Assembly (NCBI RefSeq): GCF_004297265.1
Contig: NZ_SCUT01000036.1
Location: 1 to 64,000, forward strand
Source of the DNA: Reyranella sp.
GTDB lineage: Bacteria > Pseudomonadota > Alphaproteobacteria > Reyranellales > Reyranellaceae
Direction of reading: 5' to 3'
Length of the DNA stretch: 64,000 bases
How positions within the stretch are numbered: the stretch's first letter is position 1; every line of letters starts with the position of its first letter. The translations under genes were made by a program, and so were the position numbers. Shown here piece by piece: positions 44,568 to 56,094 of the stretch. The notes below the pieces were generated by a model. It was not told the DNA's origin. It saw only the letters and a program-made list of their open reading frames with translations, and did not search any database.

Positions 44568-45712
44568 GCATGAAAGGCGTTCTTTCCGGAGTCCGGGTCG
44601 TCGAGTTCGCCGGCATCGGCCCGTCGCCGATGGCGGCCATGCTGCTGGCCGAACTGGGCGCCGACGTGCTGCGCCTCGACCGTACCGCCAAGGTTCAGCT
44701 CGGAACGCACAAGCCGGAGCGCTTCAATCTCCTCTATCGCAGCCGCCGCACGATCGACGTCGACCTCAAGGCCCCCGAGGGCAGGACGCTCGCGCTCGAT
44801 CTCGTGGCCAAGGCCGATATCGTGCTGGAGGGCTTCCGTCCCGGCGTCATGGAGCGCCTCGGACTCGGTCCGGACGATTGCTTCGCGCGGCGCCCCGGCC
44901 TCGTCTACGGCCGTGTCACCGGCTGGGGCCAGGACGGGCCGCTCAGTGCCTATGCCGGTCACGATTTGAACTACGTCGCGCTCTCGGGCGCCCTGCATGC
45001 GATCGGGGCGAAGGACGGTCCGCCCATCCCGCCGCTCAATCTCGTCGGGGATTTCGGCGGCGGCGCTCTCTACATCGCGATGGGCGTGCTGGCGGCCCTC
45101 GTGCAGGCACGAGCCACAGGCAAGGGTCAGGTCGTCGACGCCGCCATGGTCGACGGCGCCCTGTCGCTGATGACGGTCTTCTATGGCGTCCATGCGGCCG
45201 GCCTGTTCTCGACCGAACGGGGCACCAACGCACTGGACGGCAGCGATCCCTTTTACGCGGTCTATGCCTGCGCCGATGGAAAGTACCTGTCCGTGGCGCC
45301 GATCGAGACGCGCTTCCGCGAAGCCTTCTCGGACATCGCGGGACTTGGGCTGCGAGGGCATCCGGATCTCACGCCCACGACGACGGAGGACAAGGAACGC
45401 GTACGGCGTCTGGTCGCGGCGAAGCTGCTCACGAAGACGCGGGACGAATGGGCCGCGCTGTATGCCAACAGCGACGCCTGCGTGGCACCCGTCCTCTCGG
45501 TCGAGGAGGCGCCGACGCATCCGCATCTCGCGGCGCGTCGCGCCTTCACGACGCTGGATGGCATCGTCCAGCCGGTCCCTGCCCCGCGCATGCCGAGCAA
45601 CGACAAGCCGGCGGAGCTGGCGCGCCGAGGCGACCCGGCAGGTGCACTGGCCGACTGGGGGATCGACGCCGCCCGGGCCGAAACGCTGAAGACCGCCGGG
45701 CTGCTGGCGTAA
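44564..45712 (+). CDS. Alpha-methylacyl-CoA racemase-like enzyme
   Basis: 382 residues, same superfamily as the previous gene but of the AMACR subgroup. The AMACR catalytic pair is present: His in YAGHDLNYVALSGALHA and Asp in NLVGDFGGGALYIAMGV, plus FYAVYACADGKYLSV. It would interconvert the 2R and 2S forms of a 2-methylacyl-CoA, implying a branched-chain substrate. The ATGA overlap with the gene before and 8 bp to the next gene show one operon. Confidence 0.9.
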   Translation: MSMKGVLSGVRVVEFAGIGPSPMAAMLLAELGADVLRLDRTAKVQLGTHKPERFNLLYRSRRTIDVDLKAPEGRTLALDLVAKADIVLEGFRPGVMERLGLGPDDCFARRPGLVYGRVTGWGQDGPLSAYAGHDLNYVALSGALHAIGAKDGPPIPPLNLVGDFGGGALYIAMGVLAALVQARATGKGQVVDAAMVDGALSLMTVFYGVHAAGLFSTERGTNALDGSDPFYAVYACADGKYLSVAPIETRFREAFSDIAGLGLRGHPDLTPTTTEDKERVRRLVAAKLLTKTRDEWAALYANSDACVAPVLSVEEAPTHPHLAARRAFTTLDGIVQPVPAPRMPSNDKPAELARRGDPAGALADWGIDAARAETLKTAGLLA

Positions 45713-45720
45713 GGAGTTAC

Positions 45721-46851
45721 ATGCTGCAGATCGCCTTTCCGCACCGGAACGCCGACCTCGACACCTTCGGCGAGTTCCGCGAGCGCGTGCACGCCTTCCT
45801 CGCCGACGATCCAGCCACCCGCGAACCGCATGCCGATTCCTGGTCGCAATTCGACGCCGCGTTCAGCCGCCGCCTCGCGGCGAAGGGGTTCCTCGGCCTG
45901 ACCTGGCCGAAGAAATATGGCGGTGGCGAGCGATCGTCGCTCGAGCGCTTCATCCTGCTGGAGGAATTGCTGGCCGCCGGGGCGCCCGTCGGCGCCCACT
46001 GGATTTCCGAGCGGCAGGTCGGCCCCCTGTTGCTGCGCTATGGAACCGAGGCGCAGCGGGCGGAATTCCTGCCACGCATCGCCCGTGCCGAGCTCTTCTT
46101 CTGCATCGGCCTCAGCGAGCCGGACAGCGGGTCGGATCTGGCGAGCCTGCGGACGAGCGCGGTGTCGACGCCGGAAGGCTGGCGGGTCCGCGGCCGCAAG
46201 ATCTGGACGTCGAACGCCCATCGCAACCACTACATGGTTCTGCTGTGCCGCACCGACCCGCAGTCACAGCGTCATGCGGGCCTGTCCCAGCTCATCGTGG
46301 ACATGGCGTCGCCCGGCCTGACGCTGCGACCGATCCCCAACATGTCGGGCGAGCACGAATTCAACGAGGTCACCTTCGACGACGTGCTCGTGCCGCATGA
46401 CCGGGTGGTCGGCACGGTCGGCAATGGCTGGGAACAGGTGACGAGCGAACTTGCCTTCGAGCGCAGCGGGCCCGAACGCTTCATGTCGTCCTTCATTCTG
46501 TTGCGGCATCTGGCGAAGACCACGCACGCTTTACCTGCCGAGAAGCTCGGCCTGCTGGCGGCGCGGCTCATCGGCCTGCGTGCCCTCTCGGTTTCCGTCG
46601 CCGCGATGTTGAATGACGGCAAGCTGCCCAATCTCGAAGCCGCACTCGTGAAGGAGCTGGGCTCGCGCCTCGAACAGGATGTCGGGGAGGTCCTGCTCGA
46701 CGGGATCGACAGTGCGCCCGATCCGGGAAGCGCCGATACGATGAACCGCCTGATCGCCCAGACGCTGCTTCATGCGCCGTCGTATTCCATCCGCGGGGGA
46801 GCCCGCGAAATCCTGCGCGGCATCATTGCGCGCGGCCTGGGGTTACGCTGA
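45721..46851 (+). CDS. Acyl-CoA dehydrogenase (first of a pair)
   Basis: 376 residues. FAD-binding signature FFCIGLSEPDSGSDLASLRTSA and IWTSNAHRNHYMVLLCR are typical; NMSGEHEFNEVTFDDVLVPHDRVVG and ELAFERSGPERF follow. The family makes the 2,3-double bond of acyl-CoA. The C-terminal half lacks the RxQFGxxI pattern, which is present in its partner below, so the two may form a heteromeric enzyme. The stop codon overlaps the next start (TGATG). Confidence 0.9.
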   Translation: MLQIAFPHRNADLDTFGEFRERVHAFLADDPATREPHADSWSQFDAAFSRRLAAKGFLGLTWPKKYGGGERSSLERFILLEELLAAGAPVGAHWISERQVGPLLLRYGTEAQRAEFLPRIARAELFFCIGLSEPDSGSDLASLRTSAVSTPEGWRVRGRKIWTSNAHRNHYMVLLCRTDPQSQRHAGLSQLIVDMASPGLTLRPIPNMSGEHEFNEVTFDDVLVPHDRVVGTVGNGWEQVTSELAFERSGPERFMSSFILLRHLAKTTHALPAEKLGLLAARLIGLRALSVSVAAMLNDGKLPNLEAALVKELGSRLEQDVGEVLLDGIDSAPDPGSADTMNRLIAQTLLHAPSYSIRGGAREILRGIIARGLGLR

Positions 46852-47870
46852 TGATCGAAGACAGTCCCGTTCATGCCTCGGCTCTGCGCGCGCTGGCGCC
46901 GATCTCCACGATCGGCAAGGCCAGCGACATGCCGGCGGCCGACGCCTGGATCGAGCTCTGGCCGGCATTGGAGCGCGACGGCTTCACCCTGCCCGCGGTA
47001 TCGGCCGATCTGGGCGGCACCGGTGGCGAACTGCAGGACGAGCTCGCGGTGATCCATGCCTGCGCTGCCGTGGCGGCACGCTGCCCGCTGCCAGAAACCG
47101 CCGTCGCCGGTGCCTTGCTGGCGATGGCCGGGCACACCGTGCCGACAGGTCCGCTCACCCTCGTTCCGCCGGCCGGGTGCGCCAGCCTCGTGCTGACCGA
47201 CGGTCTGCTCGACGGTGTGGCGATGGGCGTACCCTGGGCCGCACATGTCGGCCTCGCGCTGCTGCCTCTGTCCCAGGGGCTGGCGCTCGTCAGTCTCGAG
47301 GGCTGCCTCATTGAAGCCGGCCGAAATCTCGCCGGCGAGCCGCGCGGGTCGGTGCGTTTCCACCAGCAGCGCCTGCTGGCATTGTCGACCGAGGTATCGG
47401 CGGACGAGGTGCTGCTGCGCGGCGCGCTGATGCGCTCGGTACAGATCTGCGCGGCGGCCGAACAGGCGCTCAAGCTGGCCATCGGCCACACGACGACCCG
47501 AAAACAGTTCGGCAAGCCGCTGGCCTCCTTCCAAGCCGTTCAGCACCAGATCGCGGGCGCCGCCAGCAAGCTGGCCGCCGCGCGGATCCTGCTCGACGCC
47601 GCCTACGATGCCCTGGCGAGCGGCGATGCCAGTCGTGAGATCGCAGCGGCGCGGATCAACGCCTGCCTCGCCGGCGGCGACTGCGCGGCGGTCGCCCATC
47701 AGGTGCACGGGGCCATGGGATATGCCTGGGAATACGACCTGCATCGCCACACGTCGGCCATCCAGGCCTGGCGCGCCGAGTTCGGTCCCCTCGCCTATTG
47801 GGCAGAGCGTCTCGGGGCCCAGGCCGGCGCTTCGCCATCTGGCGATCTCTGGCAGTTCATCACGTCATGA
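46851..47870 (+). CDS. Acyl-CoA dehydrogenase (second of a pair, short)
   Basis: 339 residues, slightly short for the family. N-terminal and middle parts are weakly conserved, with no EPxxGSD motif, but the C-terminal domain has HTTTRKQFGKPLASFQAVQHQIA and the VHGAMGYAWEYDLHRHTSAIQ segment. This complementary loss, together with the previous gene, suggests a hetero-oligomer as in steroid-degrading FadE pairs (known in actinobacteria). Translation is coupled by TGATG at 46849-46853. Confidence 0.86.
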   Translation: MIEDSPVHASALRALAPISTIGKASDMPAADAWIELWPALERDGFTLPAVSADLGGTGGELQDELAVIHACAAVAARCPLPETAVAGALLAMAGHTVPTGPLTLVPPAGCASLVLTDGLLDGVAMGVPWAAHVGLALLPLSQGLALVSLEGCLIEAGRNLAGEPRGSVRFHQQRLLALSTEVSADEVLLRGALMRSVQICAAAEQALKLAIGHTTTRKQFGKPLASFQAVQHQIAGAASKLAAARILLDAAYDALASGDASREIAAARINACLAGGDCAAVAHQVHGAMGYAWEYDLHRHTSAIQAWRAEFGPLAYWAERLGAQAGASPSGDLWQFITS

Positions 47871-47881
47871 GAGGGTCTGAC

Positions 47882-48682
47882 ATGGAGCCCGCAGTCCTGG
47901 TCGAACGGCAAGACGGCATCGCCGTCGTGCGCCTGAACAGGCCGCAGCGTCGCAACGCCTTTACCGACGTCGCGATGATCGACGAGGTGGCGGATACGAT
48001 CCGCGCGCTCGATCGCGACCGCGAGGTGAAGTGCCTCGTGCTGACGGGCAACGGCTCGGCCTTCTCGGCCGGCGGCGATCTCAAGGCCATGCTCGACGGC
48101 ACTTCGCTGGTCGATCGCGAGCGTCCCGAGGCAACGCGCATGGCCTATCGCCGCGGCATCCAGCAACTGCCCGAGCTGTTCGAGGCACTCGAAGTGCCGG
48201 TAATCGCCGCGGTCAACGGGCCGGCCATGGGCGCCGGCTGCGACCTCGCCATGATGTGCGACATCCGCATCGCCTCCGAAACCGCGCGTTTCGCCCAGAC
48301 ATTCGTCACTCTGGGCCTGGTGTCGGGCGATGGCGGCGCCTGGCTGCTGCCGCGCACGATGAGCTTCGCGGACGCCTGCGAGCTGGCTTTCACTGGCGAC
48401 ACGATCGACGCGGCGCGGGCGCTCGAGATCGGCCTCGTCAGCAGGGTCGTCAAGCCGGAGAGCCTGATCGAGGAGGCGATGTCGCTGGCCCGGCGTATCG
48501 CCCGTCACCCGGCCGACGGCGTGCGCATGACCAAGCGCCTGCTGCGGATGGGACGCAACATGCAGATCAACCATCTGCTCGAAGTCTCGGCCGCGATGCA
48601 GGCGCTGGGGCACAACACCCCGGAACATCGCACGGCCCTGGCGGAGGCCTACGAGCGCATCTCGCGGAAACCAGCGCGCTAA
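47882..48682 (+). CDS. Crotonase-family enoyl-CoA hydratase/isomerase-like protein
   Basis: 266 residues. The oxyanion-hole elements are clear (LTGNGSAFSAGGDLKAML and NGPAMGAGCDLAMMCDIRIA). By eye, one catalytic Glu of classic hydratases is Asp (AGCDLAMM) and the second is Phe (FAQTFVTLGLVSGDGGAW), with a separate Asp in GDGG. It may be an isomerase or another crotonase reaction rather than simple hydration. ATG 47882 has GAGAGGG upstream; ATG 47867 overlapping the previous stop is an alternative. It overlaps the IclR gene tail by 4 bp. Confidence 0.88.
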   Translation: MEPAVLVERQDGIAVVRLNRPQRRNAFTDVAMIDEVADTIRALDRDREVKCLVLTGNGSAFSAGGDLKAMLDGTSLVDRERPEATRMAYRRGIQQLPELFEALEVPVIAAVNGPAMGAGCDLAMMCDIRIASETARFAQTFVTLGLVSGDGGAWLLPRTMSFADACELAFTGDTIDAARALEIGLVSRVVKPESLIEEAMSLARRIARHPADGVRMTKRLLRMGRNMQINHLLEVSAAMQALGHNTPEHRTALAEAYERISRKPAR

Positions 48683-49461
48683 TTGCTGCTGATCGCCTCG
48701 GCGGTGGCCTGCAGCCGTTCGAAGTTTTCCTTGAAGTTCGTCTTGATGCGCACGGTGGGACCGGAAATCGCCAAGGCATAGTGCTCGCCGCGCATCGTCA
48801 GCGGCACGCAGAGCGACGTCATGTCGGCGATGGTCTCTTCCACGTTCGTGTACCAGCCGCGGCGACGGCTCGCGGCCAGCTCCTTCCTGAGCTGGCCGGT
48901 GTCGGTGATCGTCTGCCGCGTGACTTTCTCCAAGGTCACGTGCGACAGGATCTTCTCCAGCTCCTCTTCCCGCAACGATCCCAACAGCGCCTTGCCGATG
49001 GCCGTCGCATGGACGGGCCGCAGGTCGCCGACCTGGGGCATGTAGCGCGATGGGGCCGAGGTCACCTCCACGGCGAGCAGGATGACCCTGTTGCGGCAGA
49101 GCTTGCCGAACATCGCGGTCTCCCGCGATTCGTCGCAAAGCTGGCGCACCGCGCTGCCGACCACCGACAGGACCGGGTCGGCCTTGGTGATGTCCTCCGC
49201 GACGTCGCGCAGGCGGGCGGTGGGATAGAAGCTGTTGCCGGGCGGCAGGTTGAAGAGATAGCCGCGGGCCTCCAGCGTGCGGATGATCGAGAAGCAGCTC
49301 GACACCGGCATCTTGAGCGCCCGCGCCATTTCCGAGACGGTCATCGGACGGCGGATCGTCGCAAACGCCTCGAACAGGTCGATGGTGCGCGATGCGGCGC
49401 GCACGTTGATCCCGCCGGCCGGCTTGCCGTCCTTGTCCTTCCTCGGTTCCTTCAACGCCAC
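48679..49461 (-). CDS. IclR-family transcriptional regulator
   Basis: 260 residues. The N-terminal winged helix (VRAASRTIDLFEAFATIRRP, MTVSEMARALKMPVSSCFSI, IIRTLEARGYLF) is followed by the ligand domain (GDLRPVHATAIGKALLGSL; the RGWYTNVEE start and ADMTSLCVPL). The start is GTG 49461. It is transcribed towards the catabolic operon and overlaps its last gene by 4 bp, so convergent transcription could itself matter. It sits 34 bp after the mutase gene on the same strand and may also be read through from it. Confidence 0.92.
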   Translation of the reverse strand: MALKEPRKDKDGKPAGGINVRAASRTIDLFEAFATIRRPMTVSEMARALKMPVSSCFSIIRTLEARGYLFNLPPGNSFYPTARLRDVAEDITKADPVLSVVGSAVRQLCDESRETAMFGKLCRNRVILLAVEVTSAPSRYMPQVGDLRPVHATAIGKALLGSLREEELEKILSHVTLEKVTRQTITDTGQLRKELAASRRRGWYTNVEETIADMTSLCVPLTMRGEHYALAISGPTVRIKTNFKENFERLQATAEAISSN

Positions 49462-49495
49462 CTCGACCAGCTCGAGCGGACCAGGCCCGCGCGCG

Positions 49496-51652
<2,157 letters not shown>

Positions 51653-51693
51653 ACCCACAATGTACTGCGGATTTCCGGCCTGAAAAGACCTGC

Positions 51694-52905
51694 TTATTCG
51701 TTGGCCAGAATCGTGTTTCGCACCAGGGGATAGATCTGGCCGGCCCAGCGGCGGCCGCTGAACACCCCGTAATGGCCGACGCCGGCCTGCATATAGTGCT
51801 TCTTGCGATAGGGTCGCAGGCTGGAACAGAGGTCGTGGGCGGCCACGGTCTGGCCCAGCGCGCAGATATCGTCGCGCTCGCCCTCGATGGTGAACAGGGC
51901 GGTGCGGCGGATCGCCTTGGGATCGACCCGCCGGCCCTTCCAGTCGAGCTCGCCCTTGGCCAGCCGGTGCTCCTGGAACACCCACTGGACGGTCTCCAGG
52001 TAGAACTCCGCCGTCATGTCGAGCACGGCGAAATATTCGTCGTAGAAGTCCTTGATGGTCTTGGCCTGCTCGGTCTCGCCCTTGGCCAGGTGCTTGTAGA
52101 GGTCGACCTGCGCCTTGATGTGGCGCTCGGCATTCATGCTCATGAAGGCGGTGAGCTGGACGAAGCCGGGATAGACGCGGCGCGTCGCGCCGGGATAGCG
52201 GATCGGCACGCGATGGATCAGGTTCTGCTCGAACCAGCTGATCGGCTTGCCCATGGCCAGCTCGTTGACCTTGGTCGGGCTGATCCGCGTGTCGATCGGG
52301 CCGGCCATCAGGGTCATGCTGCGCGGCTGCGCCGGATTGTCGTCCTCGGCCATGATCGCCGCCGCCGCCAGCGCCTGGACGCAGGGCTGGCAGACGGCGA
52401 TGACATGGGCGCCGGGGCCCATCACCTCGAGGAACTTGATCAGGTGCTCGACATATTCGTCGAAGCCGAAGCGGCCGTTCCAGATGCCGACGTCGCGGGC
52501 ATTGGCCCAGTCGGTGATGTGGACGTCGTGGTCTGGCAACAAAACGCGCACCGTGTCGCGCAGAAGCGTCGCGAAATGCCCCGAAAGAGGCGCGACCAGC
52601 AGCACCTTGGGCTGCGGCGGGACCCCCACCTTGGCGAAGCGCAGCAGGGTGCCGAACGGCGTGGCGAAGACCTCTTCCTCGCGCACCGCCACGGTCTGGT
52701 TGCCGTAGGGCACCTCGGATAGGCCGAAGGACGGGCGCCGATGGGTCAAGGTCGCCCGTGACGTCATCTCGCACAATGCGCTGGCCGCCCGCCAGCTGTC
52801 GGGCGTGGGATTCGCCCCTGTGGACAGGGTCTGGCCTGCCGCCGTCGCCCAGAGACGGATCGGAAGCATCATGTCGGCGGCGGTCTGATACATCGCATAA
52901 AGCAT
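51694..52905 (-). CDS. phaZ: Intracellular polyhydroxyalkanoate depolymerase (PhaZ-type)
   Basis: 403 residues. The PHB_depo_C pattern is clear: [49 protein letters not shown], the catalytic Cys in [12 protein letters not shown] (known intracellular depolymerases use Cys, Asp and His), Asp in [11 protein letters not shown] and His in [11 protein letters not shown]. It releases 3-hydroxybutyrate from stored polymer. ATG 52905 gives the usual [13 protein letters not shown] start; GTG 52944 is an alternative. It is divergent from the GST gene and precedes the mutase on the same strand by 41 bp. Confidence 0.93.
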   Translation of the reverse strand: MLYAMYQTAADMMLPIRLWATAAGQTLSTGANPTPDSWRAASALCEMTSRATLTHRRPSFGLSEVPYGNQTVAVREEEVFATPFGTLLRFAKVGVPPQPKVLLVAPLSGHFATLLRDTVRVLLPDHDVHITDWANARDVGIWNGRFGFDEYVEHLIKFLEVMGPGAHVIAVCQPCVQALAAAAIMAEDDNPAQPRSMTLMAGPIDTRISPTKVNELAMGKPISWFEQNLIHRVPIRYPGATRRVYPGFVQLTAFMSMNAERHIKAQVDLYKHLAKGETEQAKTIKDFYDEYFAVLDMTAEFYLETVQWVFQEHRLAKGELDWKGRRVDPKAIRRTALFTIEGERDDICALGQTVAAHDLCSSLRPYRKKHYMQAGVGHYGVFSGRRWAGQIYPLVRNTILANE

Positions 52906-52984
52906 AGGGGGCGACCGGCTCGGAATTTGCATCTGCGAGGGCACCTAAGATACAGACAACCACCAACCGGGAGGGGTGGAGTCC

Positions 52985-53641
52985 ATGGCCGAGGCCTCGC
53001 TCACCATCAGTAGCAAGAACTATTCCTCTTGGTCACTCAGAGGCTTTCTGTTGTGCCGGATGGCCGGCCTCGATTTCGAGGAGCGGATCGCGCCGTGGGA
53101 CGATCCGTCCACCCGGGCCGAGCTGCTGCTGCTCTCGCCCTCCTTCCTGGTGCCCTCGCTGGAGCATGGTCCGGTCAAGGTCTGGGACACGCTGGCGATC
53201 GCCGAGTATCTGCACGAGATCAAGCCGGACGCCGGCCTGCTGCCCAAGGATCCGGTGGCGCGCGCCCATTGCCGCGCGGTCTGCGGCGAGATGCATTCGG
53301 GCTTCGCCAACCTGCGCTCGGCCCTGCCGATGAACCTCAAGGTCCGTCACGAAAGCTTCAAGGTGTGGGGCGGCGCCCAGGCCGACATCGAGCGGGTCAC
53401 GACGATCTGGCGCGACTGCCTGCAGAAATATGGCGGGCCCTACCTGTTCGGGAAGACCCCGACCATGGCCGACGCCATGTACGCCCCGGTCTGCACCCGC
53501 TTCGCGACCTACAACGTGAAGCTCGACCCCGCCTCGGCAGCCTATCGCGACCTGATGCTGGGCTTCCCCGCGATGAAGGAATGGACCGCCGCCGCGAAGT
53601 CCGAGCCCGAGGAAGTGGAGGAGCTGGACGTCGAGTTTTAG
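52985..53641 (+). CDS. Glutathione S-transferase family protein
   Basis: 218 residues. The N-terminal thioredoxin fold begins [28 protein letters not shown], with [13 protein letters not shown] and [17 protein letters not shown] (cis-Pro and Ser/Asp of the glutathione site), and an all-helical C-terminal domain ([15 protein letters not shown]). The substrate is unknown. The GTG at 52976 is in frame, but ATG 52985 has GAGGGG upstream and is preferred. A perfect palindrome follows the stop. Confidence 0.92.
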   Translation: MAEASLTISSKNYSSWSLRGFLLCRMAGLDFEERIAPWDDPSTRAELLLLSPSFLVPSLEHGPVKVWDTLAIAEYLHEIKPDAGLLPKDPVARAHCRAVCGEMHSGFANLRSALPMNLKVRHESFKVWGGAQADIERVTTIWRDCLQKYGGPYLFGKTPTMADAMYAPVCTRFATYNVKLDPASAAYRDLMLGFPAMKEWTAAAKSEPEEVEELDVEF

Positions 53642-53650
53642 GCTGGGTTT

Positions 53651-53670
53651 GCTGGGGGCGCGCCCCCAGC
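53651..53670. terminator. Perfect 20-bp palindrome between convergent genes
   Basis: GCTGGGGGCGCGCCCCCAGC reads the same on both strands and lies between the GST stop (53641) and the DUF3833 stop (53672). It could form a 10-bp stem-loop or cruciform and act as a two-way terminator. It has no T-run. Confidence 0.6.
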
Positions 53671-53671
53671 A

Positions 53672-54205
53672 CTAACTCCCCGGCGCCCGCTTTAGCTCGA
53701 GTTCGACGCGTCCCACGCGGATGCCCCATTTGCCGACGGTGGCCTTGTTGATCAGGGAGCCGTCGGGATTGAGGGCGAGCACGTCGGAGAAGTCGACGGT
53801 CCAGCCGCCGAGGCTCACGGCATATTCCAGCCGCACCACCTTGCCCTCGGTCCAGGCCCGCGCCTGCCCCACGACGTCCTCGCGCATGCCGGTGTAGGTG
53901 CCGGGCGCGGTGCGTTCCAGGCGCCAGGTCTTGCGGTCCTTCTCGCCGTCGGCATAGGCGAAATCCTCGACCAGGGTCAGCACCTTGCCGTCCCAGCTGC
54001 CGTCGATCACCACGTCGAAGCGGCGCTGCGAACCGGTCCAGCTGTTGGTGAACACGCCCTGCCCGACCGTGCGGCCGGGGAAGAACTGTTCCAGCACCAG
54101 CGGCGGTGAAGAAGCGGCGACGGTCGCCTCCGGCGGTGCGGCGCAGGCACCCAGCAGCGCGAGGAGGCCCAGCGGGGAGAAGCGCTTCGGCGTGAAGGTT
54201 GTCAT
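53672..54205 (-). CDS. DUF3833 family lipoprotein
   Basis: 177 residues. The signal with lipobox LLGAC (MTTFTPKRFSPLGLLALLGACAAPPEATV) makes the Cys at about residue 21 the lipid site. The body (LEQFFPGRTVGQGVFTNSW, EDFAYADGEKDRKTWRLERT, VGQARAWTEGKVVRLEYA) matches the DUF3833 family of uncharacterised beta-barrel-like lipoproteins. ATG 54205 is the signal start; the longer frame to 55123 overlaps the Tct gene. It is divergent from the Tct-type binding protein gene. Confidence 0.82.
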   Translation of the reverse strand: MTTFTPKRFSPLGLLALLGACAAPPEATVAASSPPLVLEQFFPGRTVGQGVFTNSWTGSQRRFDVVIDGSWDGKVLTLVEDFAYADGEKDRKTWRLERTAPGTYTGMREDVVGQARAWTEGKVVRLEYAVSLGGWTVDFSDVLALNPDGSLINKATVGKWGIRVGRVELELKRAPGS

Positions 54206-54301
54206 CGTGCCGGTTGTACGACCGAGATGCCGCCACCGGATCACCCCTTGTCGCCTCCCCTGCCGCCGCGCAGACTTCCGCCAACGAAGCGGAGGAAACA
54301 A

Positions 54302-55288
54302 ATGACCATCACCCGCCGCGCCGCGATCGCGGGGCTTGCGGCCCTGCCGGCCGTGCCGATCCTGAGCGCCGGCGCCCGCGCCCAGGCCACGTTCCCGAGC
54401 AAGCCGCTCACGCTGATCATCCCCTTCCCGGCCGGCGGCCCGGCCGACACGTTCGGACGGCCGCTCGCCAAGGGCATGGGCGAGCGGCTGGGCCAGGCGG
54501 TGGTGGTCGACAACAAGAGCGGCGCGGCCGGCGTCACCGGCATCGACGTGGTGGCCAAGGCGGCGACCGACCCGCACATGCTGGGCCTGATGAGCGCCAG
54601 CGCCGGCGCCATCATGCAGAGCCTGATGCCGAAGATGCCCTACGATCCCGGGAAGGACATCGTCCCGGTCACCCTGGTCGTGCGGGTGCAGGAAGTGCTG
54701 GTGGTCAGCAGCAAGCTCGGCATCGACGACTTCAAGGGCTTCGTGGCCTATGCCAAGGCCAATCCCGGCAAGCTCACCTATGGATCGGCCGGCACCGGCG
54801 GCATCACCCATCTCGCCACCGAGCTGTTGAAGCGCGAGGCCGGTATCGACCTCCTGCACGTGCCCTATCGCGGCGCCGCGCCCGCGACCAACGACCTGAT
54901 CGCCGGCACGGTGAACTGCGCGCTGCTCGACGTGCCGGTGCTGCTGCCGCACATAAGGTCGGGCGCGGTGAAGGCGCTGGCCGTCAGCTCCGACACGCGC
55001 GCCAAGCTGCTGCCCGACGTGCCGACCATGGCCGAACTGGGCCTGCCCAAGGTGAACTCCGACAACTGGTATGCGCTGGTGGCGCCGGGCGAGGCGCCGG
55101 CGGCGGCGCGGCAGAAGATCCACGAAGCCGCGGTCGACACCTTGCGCTCGAAGGAAGTGATCGACGCCTATGCCGCGGTCGGCGGCGTCGCGGTCGGCGA
55201 TTCGCCGGCCGAGGTGACGGCCTATCTCAAGTCCGAAGTGGCCAAGTGGGCGGCGGTCATCAAGGCCGCCAACGTGAAGCTCGAATAG
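54302..55288 (+). CDS. Tct/Bug-family solute-binding protein
   Basis: 328 residues with a twin-arginine-like signal (MTITRRAAIAGLAALPAVPI). The mature protein has the TctC/Bug pattern PSKPLTLIIPFPAGGPADTFGRPLA, PYDPGKDIVPVTLV, YGSAGTGGITHLATELLK and LLHVPYRGAAPATNDLIAG. Such proteins bind carboxylates; the matching TctAB membrane genes are not in the window, so it may be an orphan receptor. ATG 54302 is preferred; the longer frame to 54227 lacks signal logic. Two bp separate it from the alpha/beta hydrolase gene. Confidence 0.93.
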   Translation: MTITRRAAIAGLAALPAVPILSAGARAQATFPSKPLTLIIPFPAGGPADTFGRPLAKGMGERLGQAVVVDNKSGAAGVTGIDVVAKAATDPHMLGLMSASAGAIMQSLMPKMPYDPGKDIVPVTLVVRVQEVLVVSSKLGIDDFKGFVAYAKANPGKLTYGSAGTGGITHLATELLKREAGIDLLHVPYRGAAPATNDLIAGTVNCALLDVPVLLPHIRSGAVKALAVSSDTRAKLLPDVPTMAELGLPKVNSDNWYALVAPGEAPAAARQKIHEAAVDTLRSKEVIDAYAAVGGVAVGDSPAEVTAYLKSEVAKWAAVIKAANVKLE

Positions 55289-55290
55289 CC

Positions 55291-56094
55291 ATGCCTTTGC
55301 CCATCGAGCGCGGCCTGGCGAAGACCTTCGCCGGGCACATCCACTACAGGGCCTGCGGCAGCGGTCCCGTCGTGATGGTGAGCCACATCAACCAGCAGAG
55401 TTCGGCCCTGATGGTCGAGCTGCTGCAGGCGCTGGGCCCGCACTTCCGCGCCGTCGCCATCGACTATCCCAGCCACGGGCATTCCGACCACATCGACTGG
55501 CAACCGCGCATAGAAGATTACGCCCGCGCCGTGATCGAGACGATGGATGCGCTGAAGATCGATCGTGCCTTTGCGCTGGGCGAGGCCGTGGGTGCGGCGG
55601 TGTCGATCGCGCTGGGCAGCGGCTGGCGCGATCGCATCGACAAGGTCGTGCTGGTGAACACGCCCTACTTCGCCGACGACGCCACCGCGACCAGGGACAT
55701 CGCCGACATCGCAAAGGTGAGGCCGCAGGACGCCACGGGCTTCCCCGCACCGCGCTCCATCGACTTTCTCCTCACCAACGATCCCGAGCATGCGCCGATG
55801 CAGCCGACGCAAGCCTGGATGGACCGTATCAACGTGGCCCAATTCGAGATCGGCCGCGACCGCTGGCAGGCCATGCAGGCGCTGGCGAAATTCGACACCC
55901 TGGCCGGCATGCAATCCCTCGCCTGCCCGACCCTGATGCTCTACGGCGAGCACTTCATCTATGGCCGCCATCGCGCGCTGCTGCAGGCGCGCTGCCCGCA
56001 CGCAAGGATCGAGACGATCGCAAACGGCCGCTTCTGCATGAGCTGGGAACGCGCTATCGACGTCGCCGGACATGCCCATGCTTTCCTCAGCTGA
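55291..56094 (+). CDS. Alpha/beta hydrolase-fold protein lacking the Ser nucleophile
   Basis: 267 residues. The fold is evident (RACGSGPVVMVSHINQQSSALMVELLQAL, IDYPSHGHSDHIDW, MDALKIDRAFALGEAVGAAVSIALG). The nucleophile elbow reads GEAVG instead of GxSxG (Ala where Ser is expected), and the C-terminal region (ETIANGRFCMSWERA) lacks the usual catalytic GH. It is therefore probably not a classical esterase; a binding or decarboxylation-like role is possible. It overlaps the next gene by 23 bp. Confidence 0.85.
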   Translation: MPLPIERGLAKTFAGHIHYRACGSGPVVMVSHINQQSSALMVELLQALGPHFRAVAIDYPSHGHSDHIDWQPRIEDYARAVIETMDALKIDRAFALGEAVGAAVSIALGSGWRDRIDKVVLVNTPYFADDATATRDIADIAKVRPQDATGFPAPRSIDFLLTNDPEHAPMQPTQAWMDRINVAQFEIGRDRWQAMQALAKFDTLAGMQSLACPTLMLYGEHFIYGRHRALLQARCPHARIETIANGRFCMSWERAIDVAGHAHAFLS

